A stretch of DNA of 64,000 nt from Orobanche coerulescens (GCA_033398695.1 CM065809.1:171854501-171918500), one strand, 5' to 3'. Shown: positions 21,213 to 34,122, numbered from the stretch's first letter. The notes: a model not told the origin generated them from the sequence alone. Numbers and translations: made by a program.

Positions 21213-21689
21213 CTTCGATGTTAAAAACACGGGGTGAGGTGGCACTGTTGGCGATCGCCAAGGTCTAGACGATCAGACGATCTGATTTCAAATTTGGACG
21301 ATCTCCTCTTGCGCTGGGAGCAGCGGGAAACGAAGGCGGGCTCTCGAAACGTTGCAAGGACATGCGTCGTACTACCATTGGGGGAGTCCGATGGTTTGTC
21401 AAACTTTGCCGCCTGGCGTGCCCTCGAAAAGACGCGTACGCGGGATTCGAGGGCTGCATTTAATGTGTCCCCCCTGACGGTTGCATTCCAGCCCTCGGGG
21501 TTTCGCCTATTTGCACAAAGACCCCTGCTCTCGCCTATAAAAGGGGCTAGGGCTTCTTCCTTTTCACTCTTCACGCACCCTTGCATTCTAGCCGAAACTC
21601 TGGAGAAATTTCCGAAGTTTCTTGTGCCGATCGTATTCCTTTCTTTAGGTAAGAAAACCAATCTTCTTTCTCCATTTACTTTTTATAAT
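21213..21689 (+). promoter_or_regulatory. Promoter and 5' UTR of the A antisense gene (TATA at 21536)
   Basis: TATAAAAGG at 21536-21544 lies about 150 bp before the ATG of the antisense gene. A candidate splice donor TTTAG-GTAAG occurs near 21644. B has the same TATAAAAG on its minus strand at 58411-58418, at the same distance from its ATG, so the promoter is conserved in the family. Confidence 0.65.
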
Positions 21690-24414
21690 ATGTCGGGAGG
21701 ATCTAAGACCTTCGAGACCGGAAGCACTTCCGCCGCCGCGGCTTCGCCTGACCGGGAAGAGACTCCCGTGGGACTTGATATGGAAACGGCCGCTGAGGCC
21801 ATTCGTGCGGGAATTTCACCCACAGAACTCGAAGAGCTCTTCAACGAGGCCGAAGTGGCGAGAGCGGCGGCGACGGCGGAGCAGGAGGGCTCGCCGGTGG
21901 ATGAGGATGAACTGGTGCGGATGATTTGGGAACGGGAAAGTGTGTTCGGCCCCGCCTATATGGCTTTCACCAAGATCATGGAGGGGATCGCCGGACCCTG
22001 TCCGGAATTTGACTTTGAAGCTTACTCCGCCGCTCATCCTTACGAACATGTGAAGCGGACGGTGTTTCGGGCCGCCGACCCGTCTCAGTAGACCCTTGGT
22101 AAGATCCGGAGTTCGGCGACCCGGAAAGACTTGAGCCGCTGGAGGGCAAAATATCATATTCCCTCTGACGTTTTCCTGCACGTGCCCTCGGAGAATGAAC
22201 ATGCCGATCAACCGCCCGAGGGTCTGGTCGCCGTTAGTGAGATGATTATGGAGGCCGGTCTGCGATTCCCTTTGCCGTTCGCCGTCTCCTATCTATTGGT
22301 CGCCTGGAATTTGGCGCCGCTTTAATTGACGCCGAACGCCTGGCTACAGGTCATCTGCACTTTGACACTCTTCGGCGGTCACCGGTTGTTCCACCTCCTT
22401 TCTGCGATGGAGATGAACTATCTCTTCAAACTGGCTACGCAGAAAGGGTCGATCGGCGGCAATCATATCCAAGGCCGGATGGGAAGAGTGGTCCTCAGTG
22501 TGCCGAACAAAACCCGGGGCGACCTGGAAAAATGGTGCTGGGTCGGCGGAGCGTGGCGATCGGCATCGAGTGATAGGCCGGAGGACGAGTTGGAGATCCC
22601 CACCAATTTTCGGGAGAGGAATCCGAGTAAGGGTTTTAACTCTCCCCTTGATCGGACTTGTCTTGAACTGATCTAATTTCGTTTCCTTTTTGCAGGACCT
22701 CTTGTTCCAGCGATCAGCGATCTCCCTTTCGATTTCTTGATCGTTTGGGAGCGGATTCGTGCCCTGCCGGACTCATATATAGACGTTCGCTCGCTCGGTG
22801 ACGAACTTCATCGGTTGGGGGCTCGATTGTTTCGCTTCCCTCGTCACCTGATAGTTCCAGGTATAAATTTAATTTCTTCTTCCTTGCTTGACGATCGTCT
22901 CCAGGAGGTCGTAACGTCTAGGTATTTGTCTAACTTGTTTGTACTTCTTCTTTGACAGAGATTCACTTTCCCCTTTTTGCCGAGCCACCACTAGAGATCG
23001 CCATGTCTAACCCAGGTCTTATCGGTCGCCTTCATCAGGGTAAGAAGACTGGTCGTGTTCCTGCGATGACATCTTGCCCCGTTCCTATGGTGAGGCCTGC
23101 TGTGGTGCCGGTCGCCGAGACGGAAATTCATGAAGAGGAACAACTCCAGCGCCGCAAGAGGCGGAGATCGGAGGAGTCCCTGCCGAATACTGAGGTGGAC
23201 GTGTCTATTCTGGAGCCTCCAGTTGCCGCGGCTCCTATCTCCGCCGTTCCGATGGTGGAGGGATCAGGCTCTAGGCCCTCGGCGTCCGGCTCCAGGTCAT
23301 CGGGCGGCTTCTCGAAAAAGGTGGCGATTGCCGAGGCTGAAACTCCTCGGGGCAAGCCTTATTTTGGCCGCGATCCCGATCTGGTCAACAGGTAAGGTTG
23401 GATTGAACTTTCCGAGTTAGGCATTTTGAGTAAGGTATAGGCTAACTCCTTGGTCTCTTTTGTTTGGGCTGCAGGGTCCGTCTTGCTGACCCGGACGTCG
23501 CTCCTATGGTGCTGGATTTCTTGTCGAGTAAGGCTCCGCAAAAGTCCCTCGACGTCCCTACTTACGTCCAGAAGGCCATCACCGCTCTGCCTAAGGCTTG
23601 GACGACCGATCTTGATGCGATCGCTCGTCGGCGGTCTGGAGACGCCATGCAGGCGACCATCGCCCTGGCTCTCCAGGCGGCGACGATGGCTGTCCAAGCC
23701 GCCAGGGATTTTGATGGGCGACCCTCTAATGCTCGCCTCCATAGAGACCTCGTGGCCGCCCGTAACAAGAAAATTGAGTTCGCCAACCGGATCCAGACTA
23801 TGGAGAAGGAGTATATAGAGACGGCGAAACGAGCTAATCAGGATATCGACCGGATGAAGCAGGAGCTGAGCCGCTCCAAGGAAGTGGCCGATCGGTGCCG
23901 CGATCAGGAGAAGGAGGCTCACCGGATGCATGTGGCCTCGCAGGAGGAGGTGACCGGGCTGAAAGCGATGGTGGATCGGCTCAACAGCGAGCTGGAGGCG
24001 ACGAAGGGAGAGCTGGAAAAGGCTAAGGGGGAAACGGCCGCCAAGGTGGTCGAACTGGCAGAAGCTGAGAAGACGACCACGGAGCTGAAAGGGCAACTAA
24101 AGGCGATCGAGGTCGATCCCTACCTCAATGTGGCACTCGTCGGCGAGTTTGCCTATTATGTGGCCTACGCCGACGCAGTCCGAGCCGCCAAAAAGGTAGG
24201 GATCGAGATCGGTCCTTTGATGGAGAGCTTCAAGGTCTATGCCCTCGAGAACCCTTTGCACCCGGAGTTTTCCCTACCGATCCTTGACCTCTCCGACTTG
24301 GGGATCGACTTGAGTTGGTATCCTTTTCCGGATAAACTCATCTATCCTGAGGCCGATGAGGGAGCGCGTGCCGATCTGCCACCTGAGGGCGAAGACCAGT
24401 CGGCGGGACCCTGA
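21690..24414 (+). pseudogene. Antisense additional ORF of element A (four visible exons, coiled coil)
   Basis: The exons are 21690-22626, 22696-22860, 22959-23391 and 23475-24414, joined by three GT-AG introns (69, 98, 83 bp) whose removal keeps the frame. The product starts MSGGSKTFETGSTSAAAASP. It contains FPLPFAVSYLLVAWNLAPL and LFGGHRLFHLLSAMEMNYLF in its middle, a Ser/Pro-rich region, a long coiled coil (MDRLNSELEATKGELEKAK-type heptads, exon 4) and an acidic tail ending EGEDQSAGP. Tat-lineage elements are known to carry such antisense ORFs of unknown role; the middle resembles plant mobile-domain or transposase-like proteins. Exon 1 has a TAG near 22090 with a frame change against B, and a TAA near 22323, so this copy is dead. 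Function unknown. Confidence 0.8.
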
Positions 24415-25490
24415 GAGATCTCTTGTTTCCCTTGTAACTTGTAATTTTTGCTTTCTCTTTGTATTGCCTTCGGGCTTTGTATTTGTACGAACTCCTTGGG
24501 AATGGATACAATACTCCTTTTTCGCACTTGATTCTTTTAATGTACGATCGCCTTTGAATGTTTGCATGCGAATTTTTACAAGTATGTGTATGAGTACATC
24601 CGATGTCTTGTTCATCCGACCGGTTGTTTAAATGTTGAATGTATTGACAGGTTTCGAATTGAAATTCTTACTTGTAAATATTGTTGAACAATTCCGATCG
24701 TCCTGCGTGTGTTTGAGCGAAGCCGATCGGGTGCGGTTCCTTCCTTTCGATCGCATTTAGGACTAGCTCCCTTCTTTGCCCCTTGTTTTTGTTTACTTAT
24801 TGTAAGTAAGGGAACAAAAATAGTATGTTTGGTGAGCTATCCTCAGTTTTGCCGACTCTGAGGAATCGTGCACGGTCGCGGAGTTCGATGGACCGACCTC
24901 CACAACCGTGTCTTTGTGTGCGAGGGACATTGCCTATCCCGCGACTCACTTTATTGTGAGGGTCCTCCGTTAGGCTGCGCCTGCCTTGTATTTAACCGAA
25001 AGGTGCGCGACCTTGGTCTGGAGGAGTCCTTGCACGGGGCGTCGTCGGTTTATTCGACTCCACGTCTGCGGCTTTGTAAGCACTTTTCTACCTCGGGTCG
25101 GCATGTTAGATGGCGATCCTCGACGGTATACGTTGTGACGGGGTAGGGACGCGTCGCCTTGTCCGAGTACATCATGTTAGATGACGTACTTTGAGGGCGT
25201 GCGAACGTGTCCACAAATTATTTTGGAGGGTCCTTCGGCTACGCCGGCCTCGTATTTAAACGAAGGGCTGTCGATCTCAGCCCAAAGGAACCTTGCATGG
25301 GCGAAGATGTCGGTTCCATCGACCTCCAGGACCATGGCTGCACTTTTTCTACCTCGGATCGCCATATTCGAACAACGATCCTTGATGGTATACGACGTGC
25401 CTGGTGGGGCGATCGTCAGAATAGATGGGATAGAAAAAAATCACATTATATTCCTTGTACATTGGGCAGTTGAAACTGAATACAAAGTTT
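24415..25490. repeat. A intergenic region between the convergent genes, with a diverged direct duplication
   Basis: Two related units of about 290 bp (about 24855-25145 and 25150-25440). Each contains GAGGGTCC.., a GTATTTAA-CGAA core, TTTTCTACCTCGG and a CGATCCT-GA-GGTATACG end. No coding. It is the shared 3' region of the antisense gene and pol. Confidence 0.6.
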
Positions 25491-28400
25491 TCACTGGTAG
25501 TATTTCTTCAGATGTACGGCGTTCCAGGGATACTGGTCCGGGGTACCGTCAGGGTGTTCAAGTTCGTAGGCTCCCCTAGTTAGCCATTTAGATATCCTGA
25601 AGGGGCCTTCCCAGTTCGGACCAAAGGCACCTATGTGGGTCTGGATCTTTTGGAGGACGAGATCGCCCACTTGAAACCTTCTTTCCTTGACCTTCGAATT
25701 GAAGAACTTCTCGGATCTCCTTTTGTGGATCGTGTTCTTCATTTCTGAGGTCAGTCGTCGTCCTTCGAGCATGTCAAGGTCGATCCGTCGGGCCACATCA
25801 TTTTCGGTCGTCATCTCTTTCGGTTCGATGGCTGAGGACGGCGATCTCCGAGGGAATCACCGCTTCCGTTCCGAAGGCGAGGGTGAATGGGGTTTCGCCG
25901 GTTGAATTACGGGTCGTCGTTCGATAAGACCACAAAATGTCTTGGAGCTCGCTTGCCCATCGTCCTAGCCTGGATTCGAGTCGCGCTTTAATTGTGTGTT
26001 TGAGGATCTTGTTCACAGCCTCTACCTACCCGTTCGTCTGAGGGTGATAGGGAGCCGAGAACAACCTTTTGATTCCCCACTTCTCACAGAATTGCATGAC
26101 TTCTAAGCCGTCGAACTGCTTTCCGTTGTCGGAGATGATGGTCTGGGGCAGACCGAAACGGCATATGATGTTTTTCCAGATAAACTTGATTACTTTCTCT
26201 TGGCCGATCTTGTTGAGTGGTTCGGCCTCAGCCAATTTGGTGAAATAGTCGACCCCTACGATGGCAAACTTACAGCCTTCTGGAGCCGTCGGCAAGGGAC
26301 CTATAAAGTCGATGCCCCATTGCGCGAATGGCCATGGGCTGTACATTGAGGTTAGCTGCTCGGGGGAGAGTTTAATGTTTGGTCCCATTACTTGACACCT
26401 ATGACACGATCTGGCATAGGCGATCGCATCCTTCTGAAGTGATGGCCAGAAAAAACCTTGCCTGGTTGTTTTATGGATGAGAGCTCGTTCGCCAGCAGGG
26501 TTTCCACAGATTCCATCATGGATTTCGGCTAAGACGAGTCGACCTTCCTCCGGTGTTATACACTTGAGGAGGGGAAGGCTGAAAGCTCGCTTGTAAAGCC
26601 GGTCGTCCAATAGGGTGTATGTGGTCGCACGTAGCTGGAGTTGGCGAGCTTTGATACGGTCGTCGGGGACCGTTCCGTCCTTTAAGTATTTGATGAACGG
26701 AGTCATCCAGTTCTCCTCGGCAACAGCAACCGTGGTAACCAAGCTTCTGTCGATCGCCGGTCTTGCTGATTTTGTAATTTGGATATTGGAGAAATTGGCT
26801 GCCCCATCTGATGACGCTAGCTTGGATAGGGCATCGGCCTGGGAGTTGTGCTCTCTCGGGACTTGTTCGATTAGCACTTCCTCAAATTTCGTGCATATTT
26901 CGGCGACCAGCTCTTGGTATTTGACCATCTGTTCTCCGCGCGCCTCATATTCTCCCTTGACTTGGTTCACGACCAAGAGGGAGTCCATGAAGATATGGAG
27001 GCGACGAACATCCAGGGCGAGGGCTAGATCGAGCCCGCCTACCAAGGCTTCGTATTCGGCTTCATTGTTGGTCGCGCGAAATCCGAAACACACAGCATTT
27101 TTGAAACTTTGCCCATCGGTACTGATGAGGACAATCCCTGCCCCTGCTCGCGAATTGATCGCCGAGCCATACACATATAGCTTCCAGGCAGGTCGGCCAA
27201 TCTGGGTTGGACTGTGAGGGAATTTTAATTCCACCACGAAGTCTGCCAGGGCTTGGCCTTTGATCGCTGTGCGAGGGGCATACGTGATACCGTATTGGGC
27301 GATCTCCAGTGACCATTTGAGGAGTCGCCCGTTGGTGTCCGGTCGGTGTAGAACTTGTCTTAGTGGTAGAGTTGTCAGAACCTCCACTTGATGTTCGAAG
27401 AAGTAGGCCCTTAGCTTGCGAACGCTCATGACAAGAGCGTAGGCGATCTTCTCCAATGGTGTACAGCGTGTTTCTGCGTCATGGAGCGCTTGACTAACAT
27501 AGTAGATCGGCAAGTGGACTTGTCCCTCCGCTCGCACCAAAATGGCACTCAGTGCGATCTCCGAGGCCGCTAGGTAAAGGAATAATTTCTCATCGGGGAT
27601 CGGCTTTGCCAGGATCTGGGGGTTAGATAGATATTCCTTTATTTTAGCGAACGCAACTTGACTCTCCTTCGTCCATGCGAACTTCTTGTTCTTTATGGTC
27701 GCGAAGAATGGCTTACTTTTATCGCCGAGCCGAGATATGAAACGGTTGAGGGCGGCTAGACAACCTGTGAGGCGTTGCACCTGCTTGACGTTCCGCGGCT
27801 CCGGCATGTCGAGGATCGCCTGAATTTTGGTGGGGTTCACCTCGATCCCCCTCTGGCTCATGATGTGCCCCAGGAATTTTCCGGAGCCCACCCCGAAGTT
27901 GCATTTCTTGGGATTCAGTTTCATGTTGAACTTCTCGAGGATGGCGAACGTCTCGGCGAGATCGTTGAGGTGATCTTCCTTCTTTAGGCTTTTGACTAAT
28001 ATGTCGTCAATGTAGACCTCCATGGTCTTGCCGATCTGATTAGCGAACATTCTGTTGACTAGACGCTGGTAGGTTGCCCCCGCATTCTTCAAGCCGAACG
28101 GCATTCGGACCCAAAAGTATATGTCCTTTTCCGTGTGGAAAGATGTGTGCTTTATGTCTTTCTCCGCCATTGGGATTTGATGGTATCCGGCGAAGGCATC
28201 CATGAACGACATCATTTCGCAGCCTGCAGTACTATCGACCAAGTGATCGATATGAGGCATCGGAAAGTGATCTTTTGGACATGCCGTGTTGAGGTCGGTG
28301 AAGTCGATGCATAACCTCCAAGAGCCAGTTGACTTTTTGACGAGCACCGCGTTGGCGACCCATTGTGGTTCGTCTGTAGCTACTTCGATCAATTTGTTGT

Positions 28401-29340
28401 TGAGTAACTTTTGGACTTCTATGTCGAGCGCCGCGTATTTCTCGGGACCGAATTTCCTACGTTTTTGGTGAACAGGCTTCATTGCCGGGTCGATCTTTAG
28501 ATAGTGGCCAGCGTGCTCGGGACTTATTCCAACCATATCTTGATGCGACCAAGAAAATACTCCGATGTTCTTACATAGCAAATTGATCAGATCCCTTTTT
28601 AATTCGCGGTCGATGCTTGCGCCGATCTGTACTTCCTGTTCTGGATGAGCCAGATCTATCGTTATACTTTCCAACTCTTCGACGGGGACGGTCGCCTCTC
28701 ATTTGGAACGATTTCCGGACTCGATCCTAGGATCGATATCGAGACTTGGCTGGAAACCGATCCTTGGCTCGATGTCGTCCGTTAATCGATCCGAGATGGC
28801 GTCCTCCGAGTCGGGTTGGTACGATGTGCTTGGCTCGTCGATCTCCATGGGTTGATCGTCGATCGTTTCAATGTTACACATATCTTGGGAAGTATTGAAA
28901 GCAGTTACGACATAGGAGTAGTTCAAACATTTCTTTGCCATTAGCTGATCTCCTTTTACAGTACCGACCGTCCCATCGGCAGTGGGGAATTTGATACAGT
29001 AAAAGAAAGATGAGGCGACCGCCTCAAAGGTTTCTAGAAAGGGGCGACCTAGGAACCCATTATTGATGCTGGGCCTATCTATGATTACAAAATTTAGGTT
29101 TCTAGTAATCCTAACCTTGGGATCGTAAAAGCATATTAGCTCGACAGAGAGATTGATCCTTCCGTAGGCTTGGACTGTGCTGTCGCCGAACCCTTGAAGC
29201 ACGGTGTCGAACGGCTTGATGAACTTGGTTAGGTTGCCGAGCTGGTCCAGGGCCGATTTGAATATGATGTTGCAGAAGCTCCCGTTGTCGACTAGTACGC
29301 GATCGACCATCTTTCCAAGGATACAAGTAGAGATCACCAA
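25491..29340 (-). pseudogene. Element A pol: protease, reverse transcriptase, RNase H, integrase
   Basis: In one minus-strand frame: protease VLVDNGSFCNIIF (about 29280), a TGA at 28696-28698, reverse transcriptase with WRLCIDFTDLNTACPKDHFP, MPFGLKNAGATYQRLVN and the catalytic YIDD in VYIDDILVKS, then LTGCLAALNRFISRLG. An archaeal-type RNase H-like region follows (WKLYVYGSAINSRAGAGIVL, RATNNEAEYEALVGGLDLAL), where the first catalytic Asp of YVDGS is Tyr. Integrase has CHRCQ, WGIDFIGPLP, ISDNGKQFD and HPQTNG. There a CAG-to-TAG change at 26023-26025 stops the frame before VEAVNKILKH. A 1-bp frameshift near 25800 precedes the tail ending VHLKKYYQ. One further stop separates it from gag. Confidence 0.93.
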
Positions 29341-29343
29341 TGC

Positions 29344-31302
29344 ATCCTATTTGGGGCATTGTACTCCCTCCCTGTCCTTGTTGGAGAAGGTGATGAGCGC
29401 GTCTTTAGAGATGGTCGGCTCCGGAGGTACCACGACATGGACCCCGGCGAACGCCCTCAGTTCGGCTTTTCGCTTCCTGTTTGACATGGTGGAAACCGGG
29501 GAAAGGCCCCCGAGGTTTCCACCTCCTGCTTGAAGCATATTGATCCGACCGCCAGGGTTGATCAGAGGGATCAATTCATCAGAATACTCCGGCTCATGTT
29601 CGATCCTGGCGACCGGATTGGTAGGGGTCCTTTCGTTTTGTCGGCGCTCGCGCCCTCCGGTCCTATCTGTCCGGGGTTCTGGCTTGGTGAACAAGTTGTC
29701 CAATTTACCTTCCTCAAACAGTCGCCAGAGTTGTCTGAGGAGGTCGCGGCATTGGCTGGTGTTGTGGCCGGGACTTTTGTGGTAGGCACAGAATTTGCTG
29801 CGGTCTAGATGACCGTGGTCCCTTATTGGCTTTGGTTTGGAAAGCCACTCGCGCCCCTTGATTGCGTTGAAGATGTGGGCCGGAGATAAGTTGAGGTTGT
29901 GGAGAAGGTGGACCTGTACATCCTCGAAGGCTTTGAACTCACCAGGCGGCTTGGCGACCGCCTTTCTGGGCTTGGCGACCGCCTTCTTATGGACGTGGTG
30001 CGGCGCCTTTCCTTCTTCGGCAGATCCCTCGCCTAAGCGGAGGGAGAGCATTCTGTGCCTGGCTAGGAAATCGGCGGCTCTGCCGCGGAAGACCGAGTAG
30101 GTCGGGGGGATATCCTTTGTGAGGTGCCTGAACATGGGCGAGCGTCCGTGGAATCCGCCCAGGACTGAGTGGAGAGCGAGCTCGTCGCTGATGGGCTCTC
30201 CGTTGAGGACTATCTCGTCTACTCGGTCGATGTAATCTTCATCTGACTCGTCCTTCCCCTGCCTGATTTTCATCATGCGGTGGGGACCTTCCGGCCGAGA
30301 AACTTTGGTGGCGAAGTACGACGTGAAGTCGTTCGCCAACTTCTCAAAGCAATTGATTGAGCGAGGTGGTAGTGAGATGTACCACCTGTGGGCGAGGTCG
30401 CCCAGAGTTAATGGGAACATTCGACACTTCGTCGCATCTGATGCTCCGCATCCGGTCATGTAGATCCGAAATTTACTCAAATGGGTCTCCGGATCCGATG
30501 TCCCCTCATATAGAGGTGTTTATGGGGGAGATATCTTTGGTTGGACTGGAGCGAGCTCGATCTGGACCGCGAGTGGTTCACTTGGTCCAACGACCGATCT
30601 CCTGGCGCCTGCCCCAGTTTCCAGGAGCGCTTTCATCTCGTCGAGCTGGCGCTGTATGGCAGCCATCGTCGTCGCCTGACTGCTCGCCGATTGGCTCCCG
30701 GAGCGCGATCCAAGGCGATCGTGCACTGGTCCCCTGGCCCCATGGTGAATGATGAGCTCCCTGCCAGTGGGTTCATTTCTTGGGCGAGCGGGGGCTCGCT
30801 GACCGGCTTGTCTCTTGGGAGTCGGATATGCCGAACTCCTGGTAAAGGATTCGGACTCCGATGTCTCCCGGCTGGGGCCTGAGTGCCCGGGTCGCCATGA
30901 GGGATCACTCCCTAGGCGGCTGAATACGGAATTGTCCCGCCTCACGAGAGCCTTCTCCTGCGGATCGGGGCTTTCTGTCGATCTCTCAACATAGATCACC
31001 TTAAGCTTCCGCTTGCCTGCCCGGCGGATGGATGACGGAGTGATGGTGGGCGAGTCGCAGGCCCTCCGTCGCTCCCTGAGGATGGCTATAGCCTCCTCAA
31101 TCTGTTCCGCGGTCTGGAACTGATTGAGTGAGAGGCTAGAACCGTCCCTCGGGGGCGGGAGTGAGAGCCTAGCGTCGCCACGGTCGCCTTCCGCCGTGGG
31201 CTGGGATTCAGTCTGGGCCGGAATGAGATTTCCGGCGGATAGTGAATGGATCTGTCCCATGATAGACGACTTTGGATCCCTACCTGTGGATCTAGTGCGC
31301 AC
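29344..31302 (-). pseudogene. Element A gag, nonsense-broken
   Basis: Hydrophilic N-terminal part with SLNQFQTAEQIEEAIAILRE, then after a TAA at 30517-30519 the capsid-like domain CRMFPLTLGDLAHRWYISLP, MMKIRQGKDESDEDYIDRVD. A knuckle-like KFCAYHKSPGHNTSQCRDLL (C-x2-H-x4-H-x4-C) follows. A TAG at 29344-29346 (GAG in B) ends it just before protease, but the frame is the same as pol, so gag and pol were one polyprotein. The start of gag was displaced by the mosaic insertion at about 31350. Confidence 0.9.
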
Positions 31303-31548
31303 CAGAATCTTTCCTTCTTTTTCTGCAGCATTGCTTCTATGATCTTAGGAGCACTGGCCGCCATGGCCCAAACGAAAGTCAAAAGACTTCGACACAATAT
31401 CTTGAGTACCTATGATGGTGACCACATCTGCTGGCATGTGATGTTTGGACATAGAATCGAGTCCTTGTGAATGGGCAAAGCCAGGTGCTCTTATTTTCCT
31501 TCTGAATCAAACTTTTTTTTGCCATAATGGTTCATGCTTTACCAGCTA

Positions 31549-31707
<159 letters not shown>

Positions 31708-32422
31708 TGTCCTCCTATGGACAATCACCCTATAGGTTTTGTTTAGACGAAGTGCTGCCGAGCTACTCCTGAGTGTTCACCTTTATTTATGGCATGAAAC
31801 ACTCGCGGTCTAGGAAATAGCCCCCCCGGCTCGCCCATTCTATCACAGAGAAACTGGAATCTTCTCGGATGCTTTCTCGCTGCCTTTTAGGGGGGGTGAC
31901 CACATTCCGAAGCTGCCTAGTAACAGGAACTCTGAGGTTAGCTCGGATATAGCATCAAAAGCGAACCATTAGGTGCCAATTTGAGTACTTTTTCCACTAT
32001 TAGAGAAGAAGTAGCATTACGAGAATGTCCTCTGAGACGGTCGGGTAGTTTCACTTTATGCACAATCCCTAGCAAGTCGCAGCACTATTTGGCTCAATAA
32101 AGATAGGAAAGCTTTAGCTTGGCTCGATATAGAGCGAGGAAAGTTTTGAGAAGGGAGGTTCCACCATCAGGGCCCAGCAAGCAGCATAATTATGTTCCGG
32201 AGCGGTCCTTCATTCCCATGTACAGGGCGAATGCGGGAGGAGAGGAGTTGGCTATCTTTGTGGCATCGATTGTACAAGTTCGTGAAGAGGGCTGGACGAG
32301 TATGACTTATGCTTCCCATCACCCACACATGATCCCGTAGCTCCATTCAAGCCAATAGAAGCGGCGCCCAACCCAAGAGGTCTTGCAGAGCCTCGAAGCT
32401 TGAAAAAGGCTTTGAGGAGAGC

Positions 32423-32481
32423 AGCAAGATCACGTCCTTCATTACGAGCTTGTACACATGCTTCTATAGCTACTCGATTAG
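32423..32481 (-). pseudogene. rbcL: Plastid rbcL 3' fragment (RuBisCO large subunit), split by element E
   Basis: The minus strand reads NRVAIEACVQARNEGRDLA, matching the C-terminal region of the RuBisCO large subunit with one conservative change. The upstream codons PGAVAN lie at 39983-40000, on the other side of element E, and share the ATTAG duplication. After GRDLA the similarity stops, so only about 25 codons of rbcL are present. Confidence 0.85.
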
Positions 32482-32707
32482 TGATAAGTGGTAATTTTAC
32501 CACTTATTTCTAGGATTTTATACTAGGTTTTTATCTCGTTTCGTGATTAATGTGCTCGTATTTGGCTTATTTATGATTAGTCGAGCCGTATTACGCGTTT
32601 GGGTTGGTTTTAGTGTGTTTGCAGGTTTTTAGAGCCAAAAGGACCCAAAACGAGACAAAGGACCGAGAGTCGAGTCAAACGGACGAAGAGACGGAATTTT
32701 GCGCCAA

Positions 32708-32830
32708 ACAGAAGACCCTATCGGCCAGCCTATCGGCCGATAGGGCCGTCCGAAAGGAGCTCCTGCCTATCGAGTGAAGAAATCGACGAACCACCTATCG
32801 GCCACTTATCGGCCGATAGGCCAGGCCGAA
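32708..32830. repeat. CCTATCGGCCGATAGG palindromes in the E 5' LTR
   Basis: Two clusters: CCTATCGGCC-AGCCTATCGGCCGATAGG and, about 60 bp on, CCTATCGGCC-ACTTATCGGCCGATAGG. They lie about 100 bp upstream of the TATATAAA box. Confidence 0.88.
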
Positions 32831-32927
32831 AGGCTTCCCAATGGGCTCTCGTTTTTGGACGGATTTTAACTCTTTTGGATATTATTTATTTCCTAGATTA
32901 GGGCTAATCAGATTTTAACCCCTTAGC

Positions 32928-32935
32928 TATATAAA
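32928..32935 (+). promoter_or_regulatory. TATA box of the E LTR
   Basis: GCTATATAAACC, conserved at the same place in the right LTR (about 38985). Confidence 0.65.
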
Positions 32936-33921
32936 CCTCATTCTAGACCTAGTTTGAGTATCTTTTATCTATCTTTTCAAAGCCCTTTTTCATCTTTTAT
33001 TATCTAGAGCATTTTTACACTTTTTAGCAAGATTAATTTCTTTGATGCAAGAACTTTTGGAGGAGAATTATTATTGTTTTTGGGAGATTGAAGACTCGGA
33101 GTTCATCCATAAGGGTTGTAATCTCTCTTTTCATATTAATAATATGCATTCTTCATCAATTTCTTGTTTGATTTCAATTATGTCCGCTAATTCATTGATT
33201 GATTCTAGGTTAGTAATTTTAATTGATGTTCACATGATGTTCTTTTGATTACCTTTTGACCTTTCATCCTAGGCTCGTGTTCAAGTTGTGTTAAATCTCA
33301 TGTTAGATTAAAGGGCCCTTAATCGATGCATGTTAGCTAATTGATTTTGTCCTAAGGAGTAATTGATTAGTGGAAATACTTGATGCACAATATGATTTTA
33401 TCTTGAGACCTAGCGGAGAAAGATAAATCATAGATAAATAAGTTGGTGCTTTTTAAGTGATTTTAATTCTTTGAGCCACAAGGGAAAAGGGTTTTAATTA
33501 ACTATCTTTCTAGGTTGCCTTGACAGAATTCTAGATCGAGAGTGATTATTTCTAGGATTGAATTAAATTTTGTGGAGAAGGAATCAAGTGAATGGATTGT
33601 GTGAACTCAATTAGATGATACTACCCTAGGATCAATTACCTTTCGACTTGTGATTTTATCTTGTTAATTTGCTTTATTTGCTTAATTTAGATATTTCATC
33701 TTTTATTTATATTTTTATTTTTTCGATTTTTAAATTTAGATAATTAGAAGCAAACAAATTTTCGGATTCCTAAATAGCAATAATTTGAGTAGAGTTACTT
33801 CTTTTATTTCCGACACATCAATTCCTTGGGTTCGACACCTTGGAAATACTCCGAGGTTTTACAAATTTTAAAATTGATCGGATTTGAAAACCATACTACG
33901 CGAATCCCAATGATCAATTTT

Positions 33922-33938
33922 TGGCGCCGTTGTCGGGA
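33922..33938 (+). other. Primer-binding site of element E
   Basis: TGGCGCCGTTGTCGGGA, one mismatch from the tRNA-Asp complement TGGCGCCGTTGCCGGGGA used by Athila-type elements. Confidence 0.88.
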
Positions 33939-34122
33939 ATTGATAGAAAATTTAAGGGAATAATTTGAACAAGAAGAGATTGTTACTTTAGGTAGTTTAC
34001 TTTTATTATTAATTTTCGATCTCGTTTCCTCACATCTTGTTTTCTTTTCCTTGTAGGCGGTGCATGATCACGAGATCCCAAGGAAAGGACTTATTTCCTT
34101 TGGACCCTAAATCGAGAAGTCT

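Larger units (their letters stand above)
32482..33916 (+). repeat. 5' LTR of element E
   Basis: Contains CCTATCGGCCGATAGG-type palindromes at about 32708-32830, a TATATAAA box at 32928-32935 and a T-rich leader. Differences from the right LTR are mostly one- or two-base indels. Confidence 0.93.

Noticed and set aside
26615..27217. 200-codon plus-strand ORF opposite element A pol
   Set aside because: It is the complement of well-conserved RNase H coding sequence; GC-rich codon bias produces such shadows.
31900..32340. ORF in the mosaic insert as a mitochondrial ribosomal protein
   Set aside because: I could not match it to any known organellar protein by motif; naming it would be guesswork.
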